Shown: positions 34,607-44,855, numbered from the stretch's first letter. The stretch is 64,000 nucleotides of DNA from Rathayibacter sp. Leaf185 (GCF_001423885.1 NZ_LMPP01000001.1:1279543-1343542), one strand, 5' to 3'. The notes: generated from the letters alone by a model not told the origin. Numbers and translations are program-made.

Positions 34607-36724
34607 ATGACCAGCACACTCGAAAGCCCGGCTCCCGTGCGGGCCCCGAGGCGCGGTGCCTCCGCGTTCAGCCTCGAGCAGGTCACCGCGGCGCTCCCCG
34701 GAGCGTTCCGCAAGCTCGACCCGCGCCTGATGGTGCGGAACCCGGTGATGTTCCTCGTCGAGGTCGGCGCTGCGCTCACCACGCTGCTCGCGATCGCGGA
34801 GCCGTTCCTCGGCGGCGCCCAGGAGTCGGGCGGCGCGCCCGTTCCCGGCTCGTTCACCTGGGGCATCGCGGTCTGGCTCTGGCTGACCGTGCTGTTCGCC
34901 AACCTCGCCGAATCCGTCGCGGAGGGGCGCGGCAAGGCGCAGGCCGACAGCCTGCGGCAGACCCGCACCAGCACCATGGCCCGCCGCCTGCTCGAGTACC
35001 GGGCCGGCGACGGAGCCGCGATGCACGCGCAGATCCGCGAGGTCTCCTCCGCCGATCTGCAGCTGGGCGACCACGTGGTCGTCGAGGCCGGCGACCTGGT
35101 GCCCGGTGACGGCGACATCGTCTGGGGCATCGCCTCCGTCGACGAGTCGGCGATCACCGGAGAATCGGCGCCGGTCGTGCGCGAATCGGGCGGCGACCGC
35201 AGTGCCGTCACCGGCGGCACCCGGGTGCTGTCGGACCGCATCATCGTGACGATCACGTCGAAGCCGGGCGAGACCTTCGTCGACCGGATGATCGGGCTGG
35301 TCGAGGGCGCCTCGCGGCAGAAGACGCCGAACGAGATCGCGCTGAACATCCTGCTCGCGAGCCTCTCGATCGTATTCGTGGTGGTCGTGCTGACGCTGAA
35401 CCCGATCGCCTCGTACGCGGCGGCTCCGGTCAGTGTGCCGGTGCTGGTCGCTCTGCTCGTCTGCCTCATCCCGACCACCATCGGCGCCCTGCTCTCGGCG
35501 ATCGGCATCGCCGGGATGGACCGCCTCGTGCAGCGCAACGTGCTCGCGATGTCGGGCCGCGCGGTCGAGGCGGCCGGCGACGTGACCACGCTGCTGCTCG
35601 ACAAGACCGGCACGATCACCTACGGCAACCGGCGCGCCACCGAGTTCGTGACGGTGGGCGGAACCGACCGCGACGAGCTGCTGCGGGCGGCCGCCGCCTC
35701 CTCGCTCAGCGACCCGACCCCCGAGGGGAAGTCGATCGTGGACCTCGCGGGGCTGCGGCCCGAGATCCAGGACGCGGCCGTCGTGCCGTTCACCGCGCAG
35801 ACCCGGATGAGCGGGCTCGACCTCGCGGACGGCTCGATGATCCGCAAGGGGGCCGGCTCGGCCGTGACCGCCTGGCTCCAGGCCGACGCGCTCGCGACGG
35901 TCGAGCTCGACGAGCAGGTGCACCGCATCTCCGAGAGCGGAGGCACGCCGCTGGTCGTCGCCGTGAAGGACGCTCGCGGGGTCGGACGGATCCTGGGCGT
36001 CGTGCACCTGAAGGACGTGGTGAAGGAGGGGCTCAAGGAGCGCTTCGCCGACCTGCGCGCGATGGGCATCCGGACGGTGATGATCACGGGCGACAACCCG
36101 CTCACAGCCCGCGCGATCGCGGCGGAGGCGGGGGTCGACGACTACCTCGCCGAGGCCACGCCCGAGCAGAAGCTCGCCTACATCCGGAAGGAGCAGGAGG
36201 GCGGCAACCTCGTCGCGATGACCGGTGACGGCACGAACGACGCCCCCGCGCTCGCGCAGGCCGACGTGGGCGTCGCGATGAACACGGGCACGTCGGCGGC
36301 GAAGGAGGCCGGCAACATGGTCGACCTCGACTCCGACCCGACCAAGCTCATCGACATCGTGCGGATCGGCAAGCAGCTGCTGATCACCCGCGGTGCGCTC
36401 ACCACGTTCTCGATCGCGAACGACGTGGCGAAGTACTTCGCGATCATCCCGGCGATGTTCGCCGGCGTGTTCCCGGGGCTCGCGGTGCTGAACGTGATGC
36501 AGCTGAACTCGCCGTCCTCGGCGATCCTCTCGGCGATCGTGTTCAACGCGCTGGTGATCGTCGTGCTCATCCCGCTGGCGCTGCGCGGCGTGGCCTACCG
36601 GGCGCTCAGCGCGTCGAAGATCCTCAGCCGCAACCTTCTCGTCTACGGGCTGGGAGGCGTGATCGCCCCCTTCATCGGGATCAAGCTGATCGACCTCGTC
36701 GTCTCGCTCCTGCCCGGCTTCTGA
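34607..36724 (+). CDS. kdpB: K+-transporting ATPase subunit B (KdpB)
   Basis: The 705-aa P-type ATPase that powers the complex. The phosphorylated Asp332 is in [10 protein letters not shown]. The actuator motif is ITGES, and the hinge motif [14 protein letters not shown] and [11 protein letters not shown] are intact, as is the long [13 protein letters not shown] membrane segment. kdpC follows after 101 nt, wider than usual because of a palindromic element. Confidence 0.96.
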   Translation: MTSTLESPAPVRAPRRGASAFSLEQVTAALPGAFRKLDPRLMVRNPVMFLVEVGAALTTLLAIAEPFLGGAQESGGAPVPGSFTWGIAVWLWLTVLFANLAESVAEGRGKAQADSLRQTRTSTMARRLLEYRAGDGAAMHAQIREVSSADLQLGDHVVVEAGDLVPGDGDIVWGIASVDESAITGESAPVVRESGGDRSAVTGGTRVLSDRIIVTITSKPGETFVDRMIGLVEGASRQKTPNEIALNILLASLSIVFVVVVLTLNPIASYAAAPVSVPVLVALLVCLIPTTIGALLSAIGIAGMDRLVQRNVLAMSGRAVEAAGDVTTLLLDKTGTITYGNRRATEFVTVGGTDRDELLRAAAASSLSDPTPEGKSIVDLAGLRPEIQDAAVVPFTAQTRMSGLDLADGSMIRKGAGSAVTAWLQADALATVELDEQVHRISESGGTPLVVAVKDARGVGRILGVVHLKDVVKEGLKERFADLRAMGIRTVMITGDNPLTARAIAAEAGVDDYLAEATPEQKLAYIRKEQEGGNLVAMTGDGTNDAPALAQADVGVAMNTGTSAAKEAGNMVDLDSDPTKLIDIVRIGKQLLITRGALTTFSIANDVAKYFAIIPAMFAGVFPGLAVLNVMQLNSPSSAILSAIVFNALVIVVLIPLALRGVAYRALSASKILSRNLLVYGLGGVIAPFIGIKLIDLVVSLLPGF

Positions 36725-36730
36725 CCCCCT

Positions 36731-36795
36731 TGTGCGAGATGCCACTCGGGTACGCGTTCCTCGGCGTGTCGCGTACCGAAGAGGCATCTCGCGCA
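36731..36795. repeat. Long palindrome between kdpB and kdpC
   Basis: TGCGAGATGCCACTCGGGTA (start of arm 1, 36733-36755) pairs imperfectly with the arm at 36771-36795, which ends in GGCATCTCGCGCA. The loop is 15 nt. It lies inside an operon whose genes are normally almost contiguous, which points to an inserted REP-like element or an mRNA-stability hairpin. Confidence 0.75.
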
Positions 36796-36825
36796 GCACT
36801 CCACTACTTGAGAGAAGAAAGAATC

Positions 36826-37428
36826 ATGAACTCCACCCGCTCGGGCCTCCGCCAGTACGGAGTCGCGCTCCGCGCCCTGCTCCTTCTCACCGTCGCCCTC
36901 GGAATCGTCTATCCGCTCGCCATCACCGGGATCGGGCAGGCCGCGTTCGCCGCGCAGGCCAACGGCTCGATGCTCACCTCGAGCGGCTCGCAGGTCGGAT
37001 CCTCGCTGATCGGGCAGTCGTTCACCGATGCCGACGGGAACCCGCTGCCCGAATGGTTCCAGTCGCGGCCCTCCGCTGCCGGCGACGGCTACGACGCGAG
37101 CGCCTCGAGCGGCTCGAACCTCGGGCCGTCGAACCCCGATCTCGTCGCGTCGATCGAGGAGCGCCGGTCGGCGATCGCGGCATTCGACGGGGTCGACAGG
37201 GCCGCGGTGCCCGCCGACGCGCTGACCGCCTCCGCCTCGGGGCTCGACCCGCAGATCAGCCCGGCCTACGCCGAGCTGCAGGTCGCGCGGGTCGCCGAGG
37301 CGCGCGGGCTGCCGGAGGAGAGCGTGCGCGCGCTCGTCGACGGCTCGGTGCAGGGGCGCGACCTCGGGTTCCTCGGCGACGAGACCGTGAACGTGCTCGA
37401 GCTGAACCTCGCGCTCTCGCGGCTGTGA
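36826..37428 (+). CDS. kdpC: K+-transporting ATPase subunit C (KdpC)
   Basis: 200 aa: one N-terminal TM helix (about 14-37, ending VYPLAITGIGQ) and an exoplasmic domain with the family motifs GSSLIGQSF, FQSRPSAAG, SGSNLGPSNPDL and DPQISPAYAELQVARVA. The start has AGAGAAGAAAG upstream. It completes the KdpFABC pump. Confidence 0.95.
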   Translation: MNSTRSGLRQYGVALRALLLLTVALGIVYPLAITGIGQAAFAAQANGSMLTSSGSQVGSSLIGQSFTDADGNPLPEWFQSRPSAAGDGYDASASSGSNLGPSNPDLVASIEERRSAIAAFDGVDRAAVPADALTASASGLDPQISPAYAELQVARVAEARGLPEESVRALVDGSVQGRDLGFLGDETVNVLELNLALSRL

Positions 37429-37442
37429 GCGCAGGCCTCGGC

Positions 37443-37525
37443 GCACCTCCGGCTCGTAGAATCGCGTTCGGCTCGTCGGAACACCGCGATCCTGCGAGCC
37501 GGAGCCGATCCTGCGAGCCGAAGGT
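37443..37525. repeat. CGAGCCG/GGCTCG inverted repeat, family 1, copy 2
   Basis: Begins CACCTCCGGCTCGTAGAATC and ends GATCCTGCGAGCCGAAGG; its first and second halves are inverted versions of each other. It matches the element at 63408-63505 closely and that at 12461-12557 more loosely. It separates kdpC from kdpD. Confidence 0.78.
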
Positions 37526-37537
37526 GGGGGCCGGAGC

Positions 37538-40093
37538 ATGACGAAGGGCCGCCTGCGCGTGCTGCTGGGCGCCGCACCGGGTGTGGGCAAGACCTACACG
37601 ATGCTCGAGGAGGGCCGCCGGCTCGCCGCCGAGGGCCGGGACGTCGTCGTCGCCGTCGTCGAGACGCACGGGCGCGCGGCCACCGCCGCCATGGTCGAGG
37701 GCCTCGAGGTGATCCCGCGGCGCGCGGTCGAGCACCGCGGTGTGCTGCTCGACGAGATGGATCTGGAGGCGACGCTCGCCCGCCGCCCCGAGGTCGCTCT
37801 GGTCGACGAGCTCGCCCACACCAACGCCCCGGGCTCGCGCCACGCGAAGCGCTGGGAGGACGTGCGGGCTCTGCTCGACGCCGGCATCACGGTGTTCTCG
37901 ACCGTCAACATCCAGCACATCGAGTCGCTCAACGACGTCGTGCAGGCGATCACCGGGGCCCCGCAGCGCGAGACGATCCCGGATGCGGTGCTGCGCGCGG
38001 CCGACCAGATCGAGGTCGTCGACCTCGCCCCGCAGGCGCTCCGAGACCGGCTCGCCGACGGCCGGGTCTACCCGCCCGAGCGGATCGACGCGGCGCTCTC
38101 CAACTACTTCCGCCTCGGCAACCTCACGGCACTGCGCGAGCTCGCCCTGCTGTGGCTCGCCGACGAGGTCGACAGCGCGCTCCGGGACTACCGCGTCGAG
38201 CACGGGATCGACAGCACCTGGGAGGCACGCGAGCGCGTCGTCGTGACGCTCACGGGAGGGCCCGAGGGCGAGACCCTGCTGCGCCGCGGTGCACGGATCG
38301 CCGCGCGAGCCTCCGGTGGCGACCTGCTCGCCGTGCACGTGGTGACGCCCGACGGGCTGCGGACACCGCGCCCGCACGTTCTGGAGGCGCAGCGCGCGCT
38401 CGTCGAATCGCTGGGCGGCAGCTACCACCAGGTTGTCGGCGAGGACGTGCCGCGCACGCTCGTCGAGTTCGCGCGCTCGGTCAACGCGACGCAGCTCGTG
38501 CTGGGGGTGAGCCGGCGCAGCCGCCTCGCCGCGGCGCTCACGCCGGGCATCGGGGCGACGGTGATCCGCGAGTCGGGCAACATCGACGTGCACATCGTCA
38601 GCCACTCGGCGGCCGGGCGCAGCGCGGTGCTGCCGCGGCTCGACGGGGCGCTGACCCTGCGGCGCAAGCTCGCCGGCGCGGCGCTCGCGCTCGTGGGCGG
38701 CCCCCTGGTCACCTGGCTGCTGTCGAGCCTCCGCAGCGACGAGTCGATCACGAGCGACGTGCTCTCGTACCAGCTGCTGGTCGTGCTCGTGGCGCTGGTC
38801 GGAGGCGTGTGGCCGGCGCTGTTCGCGGCCGTGCTCTCGGGGCTGACGCTCGACTTCTTCTTCGTGGATCCGCTCTACACGATCACGGTCGACGAGCCGC
38901 TGCACGCGCTCGCCCTCGTGCTCTACGTTCTGAACGCGGCGCTGGTCAGCGCGGTGGTCGACCGCGCGGCGCGGCGATCGCGCGCGGCCAAGCGCTCGGC
39001 GGCGGAGTCGGAGATGCTCGCGACGATCGCGGGCGGCGTGATCCGTGGGCAGGGGGCGCTGCAGGCGATCCTCGAGATCTCGCGCGAGGCGTTCGGGCTG
39101 ACGGGGGTGCGGCTGCTGCGCGACGACGCGGTGGTCGCGGTCGACGGCGAGCCGGTTCCGGAGGCGGAGCCGGTGCGGATCGCGGTCGGCACGCACGCGA
39201 TGCTCGAGCTGCACGGGCGCGAGCTCGAGGGCAGCGAGCGGCGCCTGCTGCAGGTGGTCGCGGCGCAGCTCGACTCGGTGCTCGAGAACGCGGCGCTGAG
39301 CGAGACGGCGAGCTCGCTGGCTCCGCTCGCCGAGACCGACCGGGTGCGCAGCGCCCTGCTGTCGGCGGTGAGCCACGATCTGCGCCGGCCGCTCGCGGCG
39401 GCCACGGCGGCGGTCAGCGGGCTGCGTTCGCGCGACGTGGAGTGGAGCGAGCGCGACCGGGAGGAGCTGCTCGCGACGGCCGACGAGAGCCTCACGACCC
39501 TCGCGGCGCTCGTCACGGATCTGCTCGATGTGACGCGGCTGGAGGCGGGGGCGCTCGCTGTGGCGCTCGCTCCGCTGGACGCGGCCGACGTGGTGCTGCC
39601 CGCGCTCGACGAGCTGGGGCTCGGGCCGGCGGAGGTCGACCTGGACCTCGACCTCGACGGGCCCGCGGTGCTCGCCGACGCGGTGCTGCTGCAGCGGGTC
39701 GTGGTGAACCTGCTGGCGAACGCGGTGCGCTACTCGCCCGACGGCACGCGGGTGCGGGTGTCGACCAGTGCGTTCGGCGGCACGGCGCAGATCCGGATCG
39801 TGGACCACGGGCCGGGCGTCGCTGCGGCTCGGCGGGAGGAGATCTTCGTGCCGTTCCAGCGGCTCGGAGACGACGACAACACGACGGGGCTGGGGCTGGG
39901 GCTCGCGCTGTCGAAGGGGTTCACCGAGGGCATGGGCGGGACGCTCGAGACGGAGGACACTCCGGGGGGCGGGCTGACGATGGTGGTGGGGCTGCCGATC
40001 GCGGCGGGCACCGGTGCTGCCTCTGATTCCGCTGACGCTTCGGATTCCGCTGATGTGACCGACTCCGCTGATGCTTCGGGAGGAGCCGCATGA
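37538..40093 (+). CDS. kdpD: Sensor histidine kinase KdpD
   Basis: 851 aa. N-terminal KdpD domain (about 1-210) with Walker-A-like GAAPGVGKT, then a universal-stress-protein domain (about 225-355), four TM helices (about 375-480), a GAF-like region, and the kinase core with His in SAVSHDLRRPL, N-box NLLANAVRYSP and G-boxes HGPGV and GLGLGLALS. It senses K+ limitation and phosphorylates KdpE. The last about 26 residues are an unusual tail of near-repeats DSADASDSADV whose DNA is repetitive. Its stop overlaps kdpE as ATGA. Confidence 0.94.
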   Translation: MTKGRLRVLLGAAPGVGKTYTMLEEGRRLAAEGRDVVVAVVETHGRAATAAMVEGLEVIPRRAVEHRGVLLDEMDLEATLARRPEVALVDELAHTNAPGSRHAKRWEDVRALLDAGITVFSTVNIQHIESLNDVVQAITGAPQRETIPDAVLRAADQIEVVDLAPQALRDRLADGRVYPPERIDAALSNYFRLGNLTALRELALLWLADEVDSALRDYRVEHGIDSTWEARERVVVTLTGGPEGETLLRRGARIAARASGGDLLAVHVVTPDGLRTPRPHVLEAQRALVESLGGSYHQVVGEDVPRTLVEFARSVNATQLVLGVSRRSRLAAALTPGIGATVIRESGNIDVHIVSHSAAGRSAVLPRLDGALTLRRKLAGAALALVGGPLVTWLLSSLRSDESITSDVLSYQLLVVLVALVGGVWPALFAAVLSGLTLDFFFVDPLYTITVDEPLHALALVLYVLNAALVSAVVDRAARRSRAAKRSAAESEMLATIAGGVIRGQGALQAILEISREAFGLTGVRLLRDDAVVAVDGEPVPEAEPVRIAVGTHAMLELHGRELEGSERRLLQVVAAQLDSVLENAALSETASSLAPLAETDRVRSALLSAVSHDLRRPLAAATAAVSGLRSRDVEWSERDREELLATADESLTTLAALVTDLLDVTRLEAGALAVALAPLDAADVVLPALDELGLGPAEVDLDLDLDGPAVLADAVLLQRVVVNLLANAVRYSPDGTRVRVSTSAFGGTAQIRIVDHGPGVAAARREEIFVPFQRLGDDDNTTGLGLGLALSKGFTEGMGGTLETEDTPGGGLTMVVGLPIAAGTGAASDSADASDSADVTDSADASGGAA

Positions 40094-40767
40094 AGATCCT
40101 GATCGCGGACGACGACCCGCAGATCCTCCGCGCGCTGCGGATCACGCTGACGGCGCGCGGCTACGACGTGGTGACGGCCGGTGACGGCACGGAGGCGATC
40201 AACCGCGCGATCGACGAGCACCCCGATCTCTACATGATCGATCTGGGTATGCCGCGGCTCGACGGGGTCGAGGTGATCCACGCGCTGCGCGGCTGGACGA
40301 GTGCGCCGATCCTGGTGGTGTCGGGGCGGACGGGCGCGGCCGACAAGGTCGGCGCGCTCGACGCGGGGGCCGACGACTACGTGACCAAGCCGTTCTCGAT
40401 GGACGAGGTGCTCGCGCGGATCCGGGCGCTGTCGCGGCGGGTGCAGCCGGCCGACGGCGAGCCGCTCGTGGTGATCGGGGAGGTGACCGTCGACCTCGTG
40501 GCGAAGAGCGCGACCCGGGCCGGCGCCTCCGTGCGGCTCACGCCGACGGAGTGGCAGGTGCTCGAGATCCTGGTGCGCAACGCGGGCAAGCTCGTGACGC
40601 GGCGCTCGCTGCTCGACGAGATCTGGGGCCCGGCGCACGTCACCGACACGGGGTATCTGCGCCTGTATCTGGCGCAGCTGCGCAAGAAGCTCGAGCCCGA
40701 CCCGGCGCACCCGCGGTTCCTGCTGACGGAGGCGGGGATGGGGTACCGGTTCGTGCCGGGGGAGTGA
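40090..40767 (+). CDS. kdpE: Response regulator KdpE
   Basis: 225 aa, OmpR/PhoB family. The receiver domain has the acidic pocket Asp7-Asp9 and phospho-acceptor Asp51 (MIDLGMPRLDG) and the conserved Lys in YVTKPF. The C-terminal winged helix (about 130-225) contains LTPTEWQVLEIL and the terminal GMGYRFVPGE. It should activate kdpFABC when phosphorylated by KdpD. Confidence 0.95.
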   Translation: MKILIADDDPQILRALRITLTARGYDVVTAGDGTEAINRAIDEHPDLYMIDLGMPRLDGVEVIHALRGWTSAPILVVSGRTGAADKVGALDAGADDYVTKPFSMDEVLARIRALSRRVQPADGEPLVVIGEVTVDLVAKSATRAGASVRLTPTEWQVLEILVRNAGKLVTRRSLLDEIWGPAHVTDTGYLRLYLAQLRKKLEPDPAHPRFLLTEAGMGYRFVPGE

Positions 40768-40786
40768 ACGGCCGGTCGGGCTGCTG

Positions 40787-40842
40787 ACGGGGTCTCGGCG
40801 GCTACTCCACCGACGAGGGGGCGGCGGGGCTCGACCACCGGG
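40787..40842. repeat. Dispersed intergenic repeat, family 2, degenerate copy
   Basis: GACGGGGTCTCGGCGGCTAC, then a GC-rich stretch, then GGGGCTCGACCACCGGGCC. It keeps the TCTCG...GGCTCGACCA layout of the copies at 3017-3060 and 61587-61631 but has diverged. It lies between kdpE and the next gene. Confidence 0.5.
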
Positions 40843-40890
40843 CCGAAGTGGGGACGCCGTGGTGTCCCCGGCCCGTGCGAGAATCGCGCC

Positions 40891-42114
40891 GTGCAAGGGT
40901 GGACACGAGGTGCGAGGGTGCGCTGGGGAGCGGCCGCGGCCGTGACCGCGCTGCTGCTGACGGGGTGCGCGCCCGAGGCGGTCGACAGGCCGACCGGCTC
41001 GGCTGCAGCGGCACTGCCGACGCCGACAGCGACTCCGACCTTCACCCCGACGGCCAGGCCCACGCCGACCGTGACTCCGACGTCGGCGGCCGTGCCACCT
41101 GCCGCGACAGCCGTCTGGCCCGACAACTCGCAGGTGTCGCACCTCTTCTTCCACTCGCTGATCGTGGATCCGGAGCGCGCGTTCGCCTCGCCCGAGGACG
41201 GCGCCGGGTACCTCGACTACATGGTCACGAAGGACGAGTTCACGGCGGTCCTCGAGCAGGTCTACGCGAACGGCTACGTGCTCGTGAGCCCGCACGACCT
41301 GTACACCCGGGCCGACGACGGCACCGTGACTCCGACGCCCCTCGCGCTGCCGCTCGGCAAGAAGCCGCTCGTTCTCTCGCAGGACGACGTCGACTACTAC
41401 GAGTACATGGCGGGCGACGGATTCGCGGACGCCCTGGTGCTCGAGGACGGCGACGTGCGGACGAGCTACACCGACGCCTCCGGACGCACCCGCATCGGCG
41501 CCGATGACCTGGTGCCCATCGTCGACGACTTCGTGGCCGCGCACCCCGACTTCTCGCACGGGGGCGCGAAGGGCGTGATCGCGCTGACCGGGTACAACGG
41601 GGTGCTCGGGTACCGGACCTCGGAGATCACCTACGGAGCGACGAACGCGCGGATCGCGCAGGACACCGCCGACGCGACCGCCGTGGCCGCCGCGATGACG
41701 GCGGACGGCTGGGAGTTCGCGTCGCACAGCTGGGGCCACATCGACATGCGGGAGTCGTCGATGGAGCGGATCGCGGCCGATGCGGGGAAGTGGCGCGACG
41801 AGGTGCAGCCGATCGTGGGCGCGACCGATCTGTTCGTGTACCCGTTCGGTGCCGACATCGCGGGGGTGGGCGCGTACTCCGGGCCGACGTACGACCTGCT
41901 CTCGGAGGAGGGGTTCACCGCGTTCTTCAACGTCGACGCGTCGCGGCCGGCGTGGGGGCAGTGGGGCGCAGGATACGTGCGGGAGGCGCGGATCAACGTG
42001 GACGGCATCAGCCTGCGAGCGGCCATCGAGGGGCGCAACGACACGCTGCGGGCGTTCTTCGATCCGGAGTCGGTGCTCGACCCGGCACGCCCGGCGTCGA
42101 TCTCGGGGGAGTGA
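40891..42114 (+). CDS. Polysaccharide-deacetylase-like lipoprotein
   Basis: 407 aa. Signal peptide with lipobox LLTGC (Cys26), a Thr/Pro-rich stalk (about 40-75) and a NodB-like domain. Asp165-Asp166 in LSQDDVDYY and the metal motif His279-x3-His283 in ASHSWGH are in place, as is FVYPFGAD later. It would remove acetyl groups from a cell-envelope polysaccharide outside the membrane; the substrate is unknown. The GTG start has no strong ribosome site. No functional tie to kdp or luxS is evident. Confidence 0.82.
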   Translation: MQGWTRGARVRWGAAAAVTALLLTGCAPEAVDRPTGSAAAALPTPTATPTFTPTARPTPTVTPTSAAVPPAATAVWPDNSQVSHLFFHSLIVDPERAFASPEDGAGYLDYMVTKDEFTAVLEQVYANGYVLVSPHDLYTRADDGTVTPTPLALPLGKKPLVLSQDDVDYYEYMAGDGFADALVLEDGDVRTSYTDASGRTRIGADDLVPIVDDFVAAHPDFSHGGAKGVIALTGYNGVLGYRTSEITYGATNARIAQDTADATAVAAAMTADGWEFASHSWGHIDMRESSMERIAADAGKWRDEVQPIVGATDLFVYPFGADIAGVGAYSGPTYDLLSEEGFTAFFNVDASRPAWGQWGAGYVREARINVDGISLRAAIEGRNDTLRAFFDPESVLDPARPASISGE

Positions 42115-42233
42115 CGAGGGCGTTCTCGCCTTCTGGTGCTCGGGGGGGCGCTCTCAGCTGATGTCGTGCGGGGTCCGCTCCCGGGTGTGCGCACCGGAGG
42201 AGAATGGGAGCACCGCCGAACAAGGAGAGCACC

Positions 42234-42701
42234 GTGGATCAGCCGCGCATGAACGTCGAGTCGTTCAACCTCGATCACCGCACCGTCGCCGCACCGTACG
42301 TGCGCCTCGCCGACGCGAAGACGCTTCCGGCAGGTGACCACCTCGTCAAGTACGACGTGCGCTTCACCCAGCCCAACGCCTCCCACCTCGAGATGCCGAC
42401 CGTGCACTCGCTCGAGCACCTGTTCGCCGAGAAGTCCCGCAACCACTCCGACAAGGTCATCGACTTCTCGCCGATGGGCTGCCAGACCGGCTTCTACCTG
42501 ATCCTGCAGGGCGAGCCCGAGCTCGCCGAGGTGCTCTCGCTGGTCGAGGACACGCTCCGCGACATCACCGAGGCCGACGAGGTGCCCGCCGCCAACGACA
42601 CCCAGTGCGGCTGGGGCGCGAACCACTCGCTCGAGGGGGCGCAGGAGGCGGCGCGCACGTTCCTCTCGCGCCGCGACGAGTGGGAGACGGTGACCGCGTG
42701 A
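42234..42701 (+). CDS. luxS: S-ribosylhomocysteine lyase LuxS
   Basis: 155 aa, converts S-ribosylhomocysteine to homocysteine and the autoinducer-2 precursor DPD. Zinc ligands His58 and His62 (HSLEH) and Cys125 ([13 protein letters not shown]) and catalytic Cys83 (MGCQTGF) are all present. The GTG at 42234 has AAGGAG 7 nt upstream; an ATG 30 nt earlier lacks a site. It overlaps mtnN by GTGA, so the two steps of SAH recycling are coupled. Confidence 0.96.
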   Translation: MDQPRMNVESFNLDHRTVAAPYVRLADAKTLPAGDHLVKYDVRFTQPNASHLEMPTVHSLEHLFAEKSRNHSDKVIDFSPMGCQTGFYLILQGEPELAEVLSLVEDTLRDITEADEVPAANDTQCGWGANHSLEGAQEAARTFLSRRDEWETVTA

Positions 42702-43384
42702 CCGACGCGATCGTCCTGGTGGCGATGGACGAGGAGGCGGAGCCGTTCGTCGCGAAGGCGAGTGCCGCCTCCGAGCCGCGGGCCGTCGGCAACGCGCTGC
42801 AGTGGGACCTCGAGCTGGCCGGACACGATGTGCTGCTCGTGCGCACGGGGGTCGGCCTCGTCAACGCGGCGGGCGGAGTGACGGCCGCGATCCTCCGCAC
42901 GCTCGGTGACGAGCCGCTGGTGATCAGCGCCGGATCGGCGGGCGGGCTGGGCGCCGAGGTGCGCGTCGGCGACGTCGTCATCGGCGACGAGTACGTGCAG
43001 ACGGATGCGGACGCGCGCGCGTTCGGCTACGCGATGGGGCAGGTGCCGGGGATGCCCGAGCGCTACTCCGGCGATGCCGCGGCGCTCGCCGCAGAGGTGT
43101 CGGTACCCGACGTCGTGGTGCGCCGCGGACTGATCGTGTCGAGCGACACCTTCGTCTCGGGAGACCACGTCGAGCGGGTGCGCGGCCACTTCTCGGGCGC
43201 GCTCGCGACCGACATGGAGTCGGTGTCGCTCGCGCAGACCGCGTTCGTGCACGGGCTGCCGTTCGTGTCGGTGCGGGGCATCTCGGATCTGTGCGCGCCG
43301 GGCGAGTTCGAGGCGCACGTCGACGACGCGGCGGACCGCTCGGCTCTGGTGGTGCTGGCGCTGCTGGACGCGCTGGCGGCGTAG
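42698..43384 (+). CDS. mtnN: 5'-methylthioadenosine/S-adenosylhomocysteine nucleosidase
   Basis: 228 aa, hydrolyses MTA and SAH, giving adenine and the LuxS substrate. Family motifs: [10 protein letters not shown] at the start, [30 protein letters not shown] and the purine-nucleoside motif [13 protein letters not shown] followed by RGISDL. The start overlaps luxS by 4 nt. Confidence 0.95.
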   Translation: MTDAIVLVAMDEEAEPFVAKASAASEPRAVGNALQWDLELAGHDVLLVRTGVGLVNAAGGVTAAILRTLGDEPLVISAGSAGGLGAEVRVGDVVIGDEYVQTDADARAFGYAMGQVPGMPERYSGDAAALAAEVSVPDVVVRRGLIVSSDTFVSGDHVERVRGHFSGALATDMESVSLAQTAFVHGLPFVSVRGISDLCAPGEFEAHVDDAADRSALVVLALLDALAA

Positions 43385-43397
43385 CCGATCACGCCGG

Positions 43398-43458
43398 GGG
43401 AACCAGTTCTGCGCGAGGCACCGCTCAGTAGGCGGTGTCTCGGCGAGAACTGGTTCCC
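43398..43458. repeat. Long palindrome between convergent mtnN and the Nit1C minus arm
   Basis: GGGAACCAGTTCTGCGCGAG begins arm 1 (43398-43424); arm 2 (43432-43458) is its near-complete inverse, ending GAGAACTGGTTCCC. Arm 2 is inside the 3' end of the converging gene and encodes its last residues. It probably acts as a bidirectional terminator. Confidence 0.75.
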
Positions 43459-44855
43459 TCGGGGGTTGGGGTCTGCGCGGCGCCGAGGCCGGTGACGGGG
43501 CCGGCGACGGCGACCGTCTCGGCGCCGTCGGGCCAGCGGAGGCGGACGCCCGGCGCGGCGACGACGCGGCCGACGGCGGCCGTCGTCGTGTGCGCCGTGT
43601 GCATCCGGCCGGTGCCGGGGCGGTCGGCGGTGATCATCGCGAAGCCGGGGAAGCAGGCGAGCCAGTCGCCCAGGCCGGCCGACTGCGGGGCCGGGATCGC
43701 CGCGATGTCGAGCACCGCGCCTCCGCCCGATGCCTCGGCGAGCATGCCGACGGTGCCGACGAAGCCGGCCATGCTGACGTCCTTCGCGGCGCGCGGCCGC
43801 GCGAGACCCACGGAGGCGGCCATCGCCCGCAGCTCGTCGCCGCGCCGCTCCGAGGTCGAGTCCCACTGGGCGCCCGCGAAGCCGGGCCGCCAGGCTCCGG
43901 AGAGATCGGCCGTCACCGAGAGCTCGTCGCCGATCGACGCGGCACCCGGTACCGGCGACGCGGTGCGCCCGAGTCCGGTGACGCTCAGGGCCGCCGGCAC
44001 CCCGAGCTGCGTGTGCCCGCCGAGCACGGGCAGACCCCACGCCTCGGCGGCGTCCCGCAGACCGCCGACGATCCGCGCGGCGAAGGCGGCGTCGCGGGCG
44101 CCGATCGCGTCGAGCAGCCCGACTCCGGTCGCGCCCATCGCGGTCAGGTCGTTCACGTTGACCAGCACCGAGCACCAGCCCGCCCACTCCGGATGCCGCT
44201 CGACCATCGAGGGGATGATCGCGTCGCACACCGCCACCAGGTCGGTCCCGGGAACCGGGGCGCCGTCGTCGCCGACGAAGCCCGGGCCGCCGAGTCCGCC
44301 CGAGGCGGCGAAGGGGGCGAGGAGGGAGCCGAGCGCCGACTTGGCCGCCCGGGCCGCGCGATCGAGGCGGTCGAGCGGCCAGCGCATCTGCACGTGCGGC
44401 GTGCCGGCGACGGTCAGCGCACCGATCCGCTCCCAGCCGAGGCGGCGGAAGAGCACCTCGTTGCGCTCCTGCACCGAGGCCTCGAAGCGCAGCACACCGC
44501 GCGCCTCCGCCTCGGCGCACGCCGCACGCACGAGAGCCGCACCGATTCCCGCGCCGCCGCGCGCCTCGCGGGACACGACGAGCCGGCTGCCGGTCCACCA
44601 GCCCAGATCGCGGCCGGGTGCGACCGGCGCGAGCCGCACGCCTCCGAGCACCGCGCCCTCGCCGGTCACCGCGACGAGAACGATGCAGCGCGGGTCGTCG
44701 TCGACGTCGTCGGCGTCGCTCCCCGCGAAGAGCCCCTGCTCGGCCACGAAGACCTCGCGGCGCAGGGCGTGGTAGGCCGCGAGCTCACGCTCCTCGGCCC
44801 GCAGCACCGTGAACGCCGGAGCCCGGCGCACTCCCTCGAGGATCGACAGCTGCAT
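43425..44855 (-). CDS. MSMEG_0567/sll0787-type protein: GNAT domain fused to AIR-synthase-like domain
   Basis: 476 aa, part of the Nit1C nitrilase cluster. Residues about 1-165 are a GNAT acetyltransferase-like domain (REVFVAEQGLF, VSREARGGAGIGAALV). Residues about 170-476 are AIR-synthase/PurM-like (VNVNDLTAMGATGVGLLDAI, GGHTQLGVPAALSVTGLG, KDVSMAGFVGTVGMLAEASG). In cyanobacteria the second part stands alone as sll0787; fusion is common in actinobacteria. The exact reaction is unknown. The start overlaps the radical SAM stop by 1 nt. The C-terminus lies in a palindrome. Confidence 0.88.
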   Translation of the reverse strand: MQLSILEGVRRAPAFTVLRAEERELAAYHALRREVFVAEQGLFAGSDADDVDDDPRCIVLVAVTGEGAVLGGVRLAPVAPGRDLGWWTGSRLVVSREARGGAGIGAALVRAACAEAEARGVLRFEASVQERNEVLFRRLGWERIGALTVAGTPHVQMRWPLDRLDRAARAAKSALGSLLAPFAASGGLGGPGFVGDDGAPVPGTDLVAVCDAIIPSMVERHPEWAGWCSVLVNVNDLTAMGATGVGLLDAIGARDAAFAARIVGGLRDAAEAWGLPVLGGHTQLGVPAALSVTGLGRTASPVPGAASIGDELSVTADLSGAWRPGFAGAQWDSTSERRGDELRAMAASVGLARPRAAKDVSMAGFVGTVGMLAEASGGGAVLDIAAIPAPQSAGLGDWLACFPGFAMITADRPGTGRMHTAHTTTAAVGRVVAAPGVRLRWPDGAETVAVAGPVTGLGAAQTPTPEGTSSRRDTAY

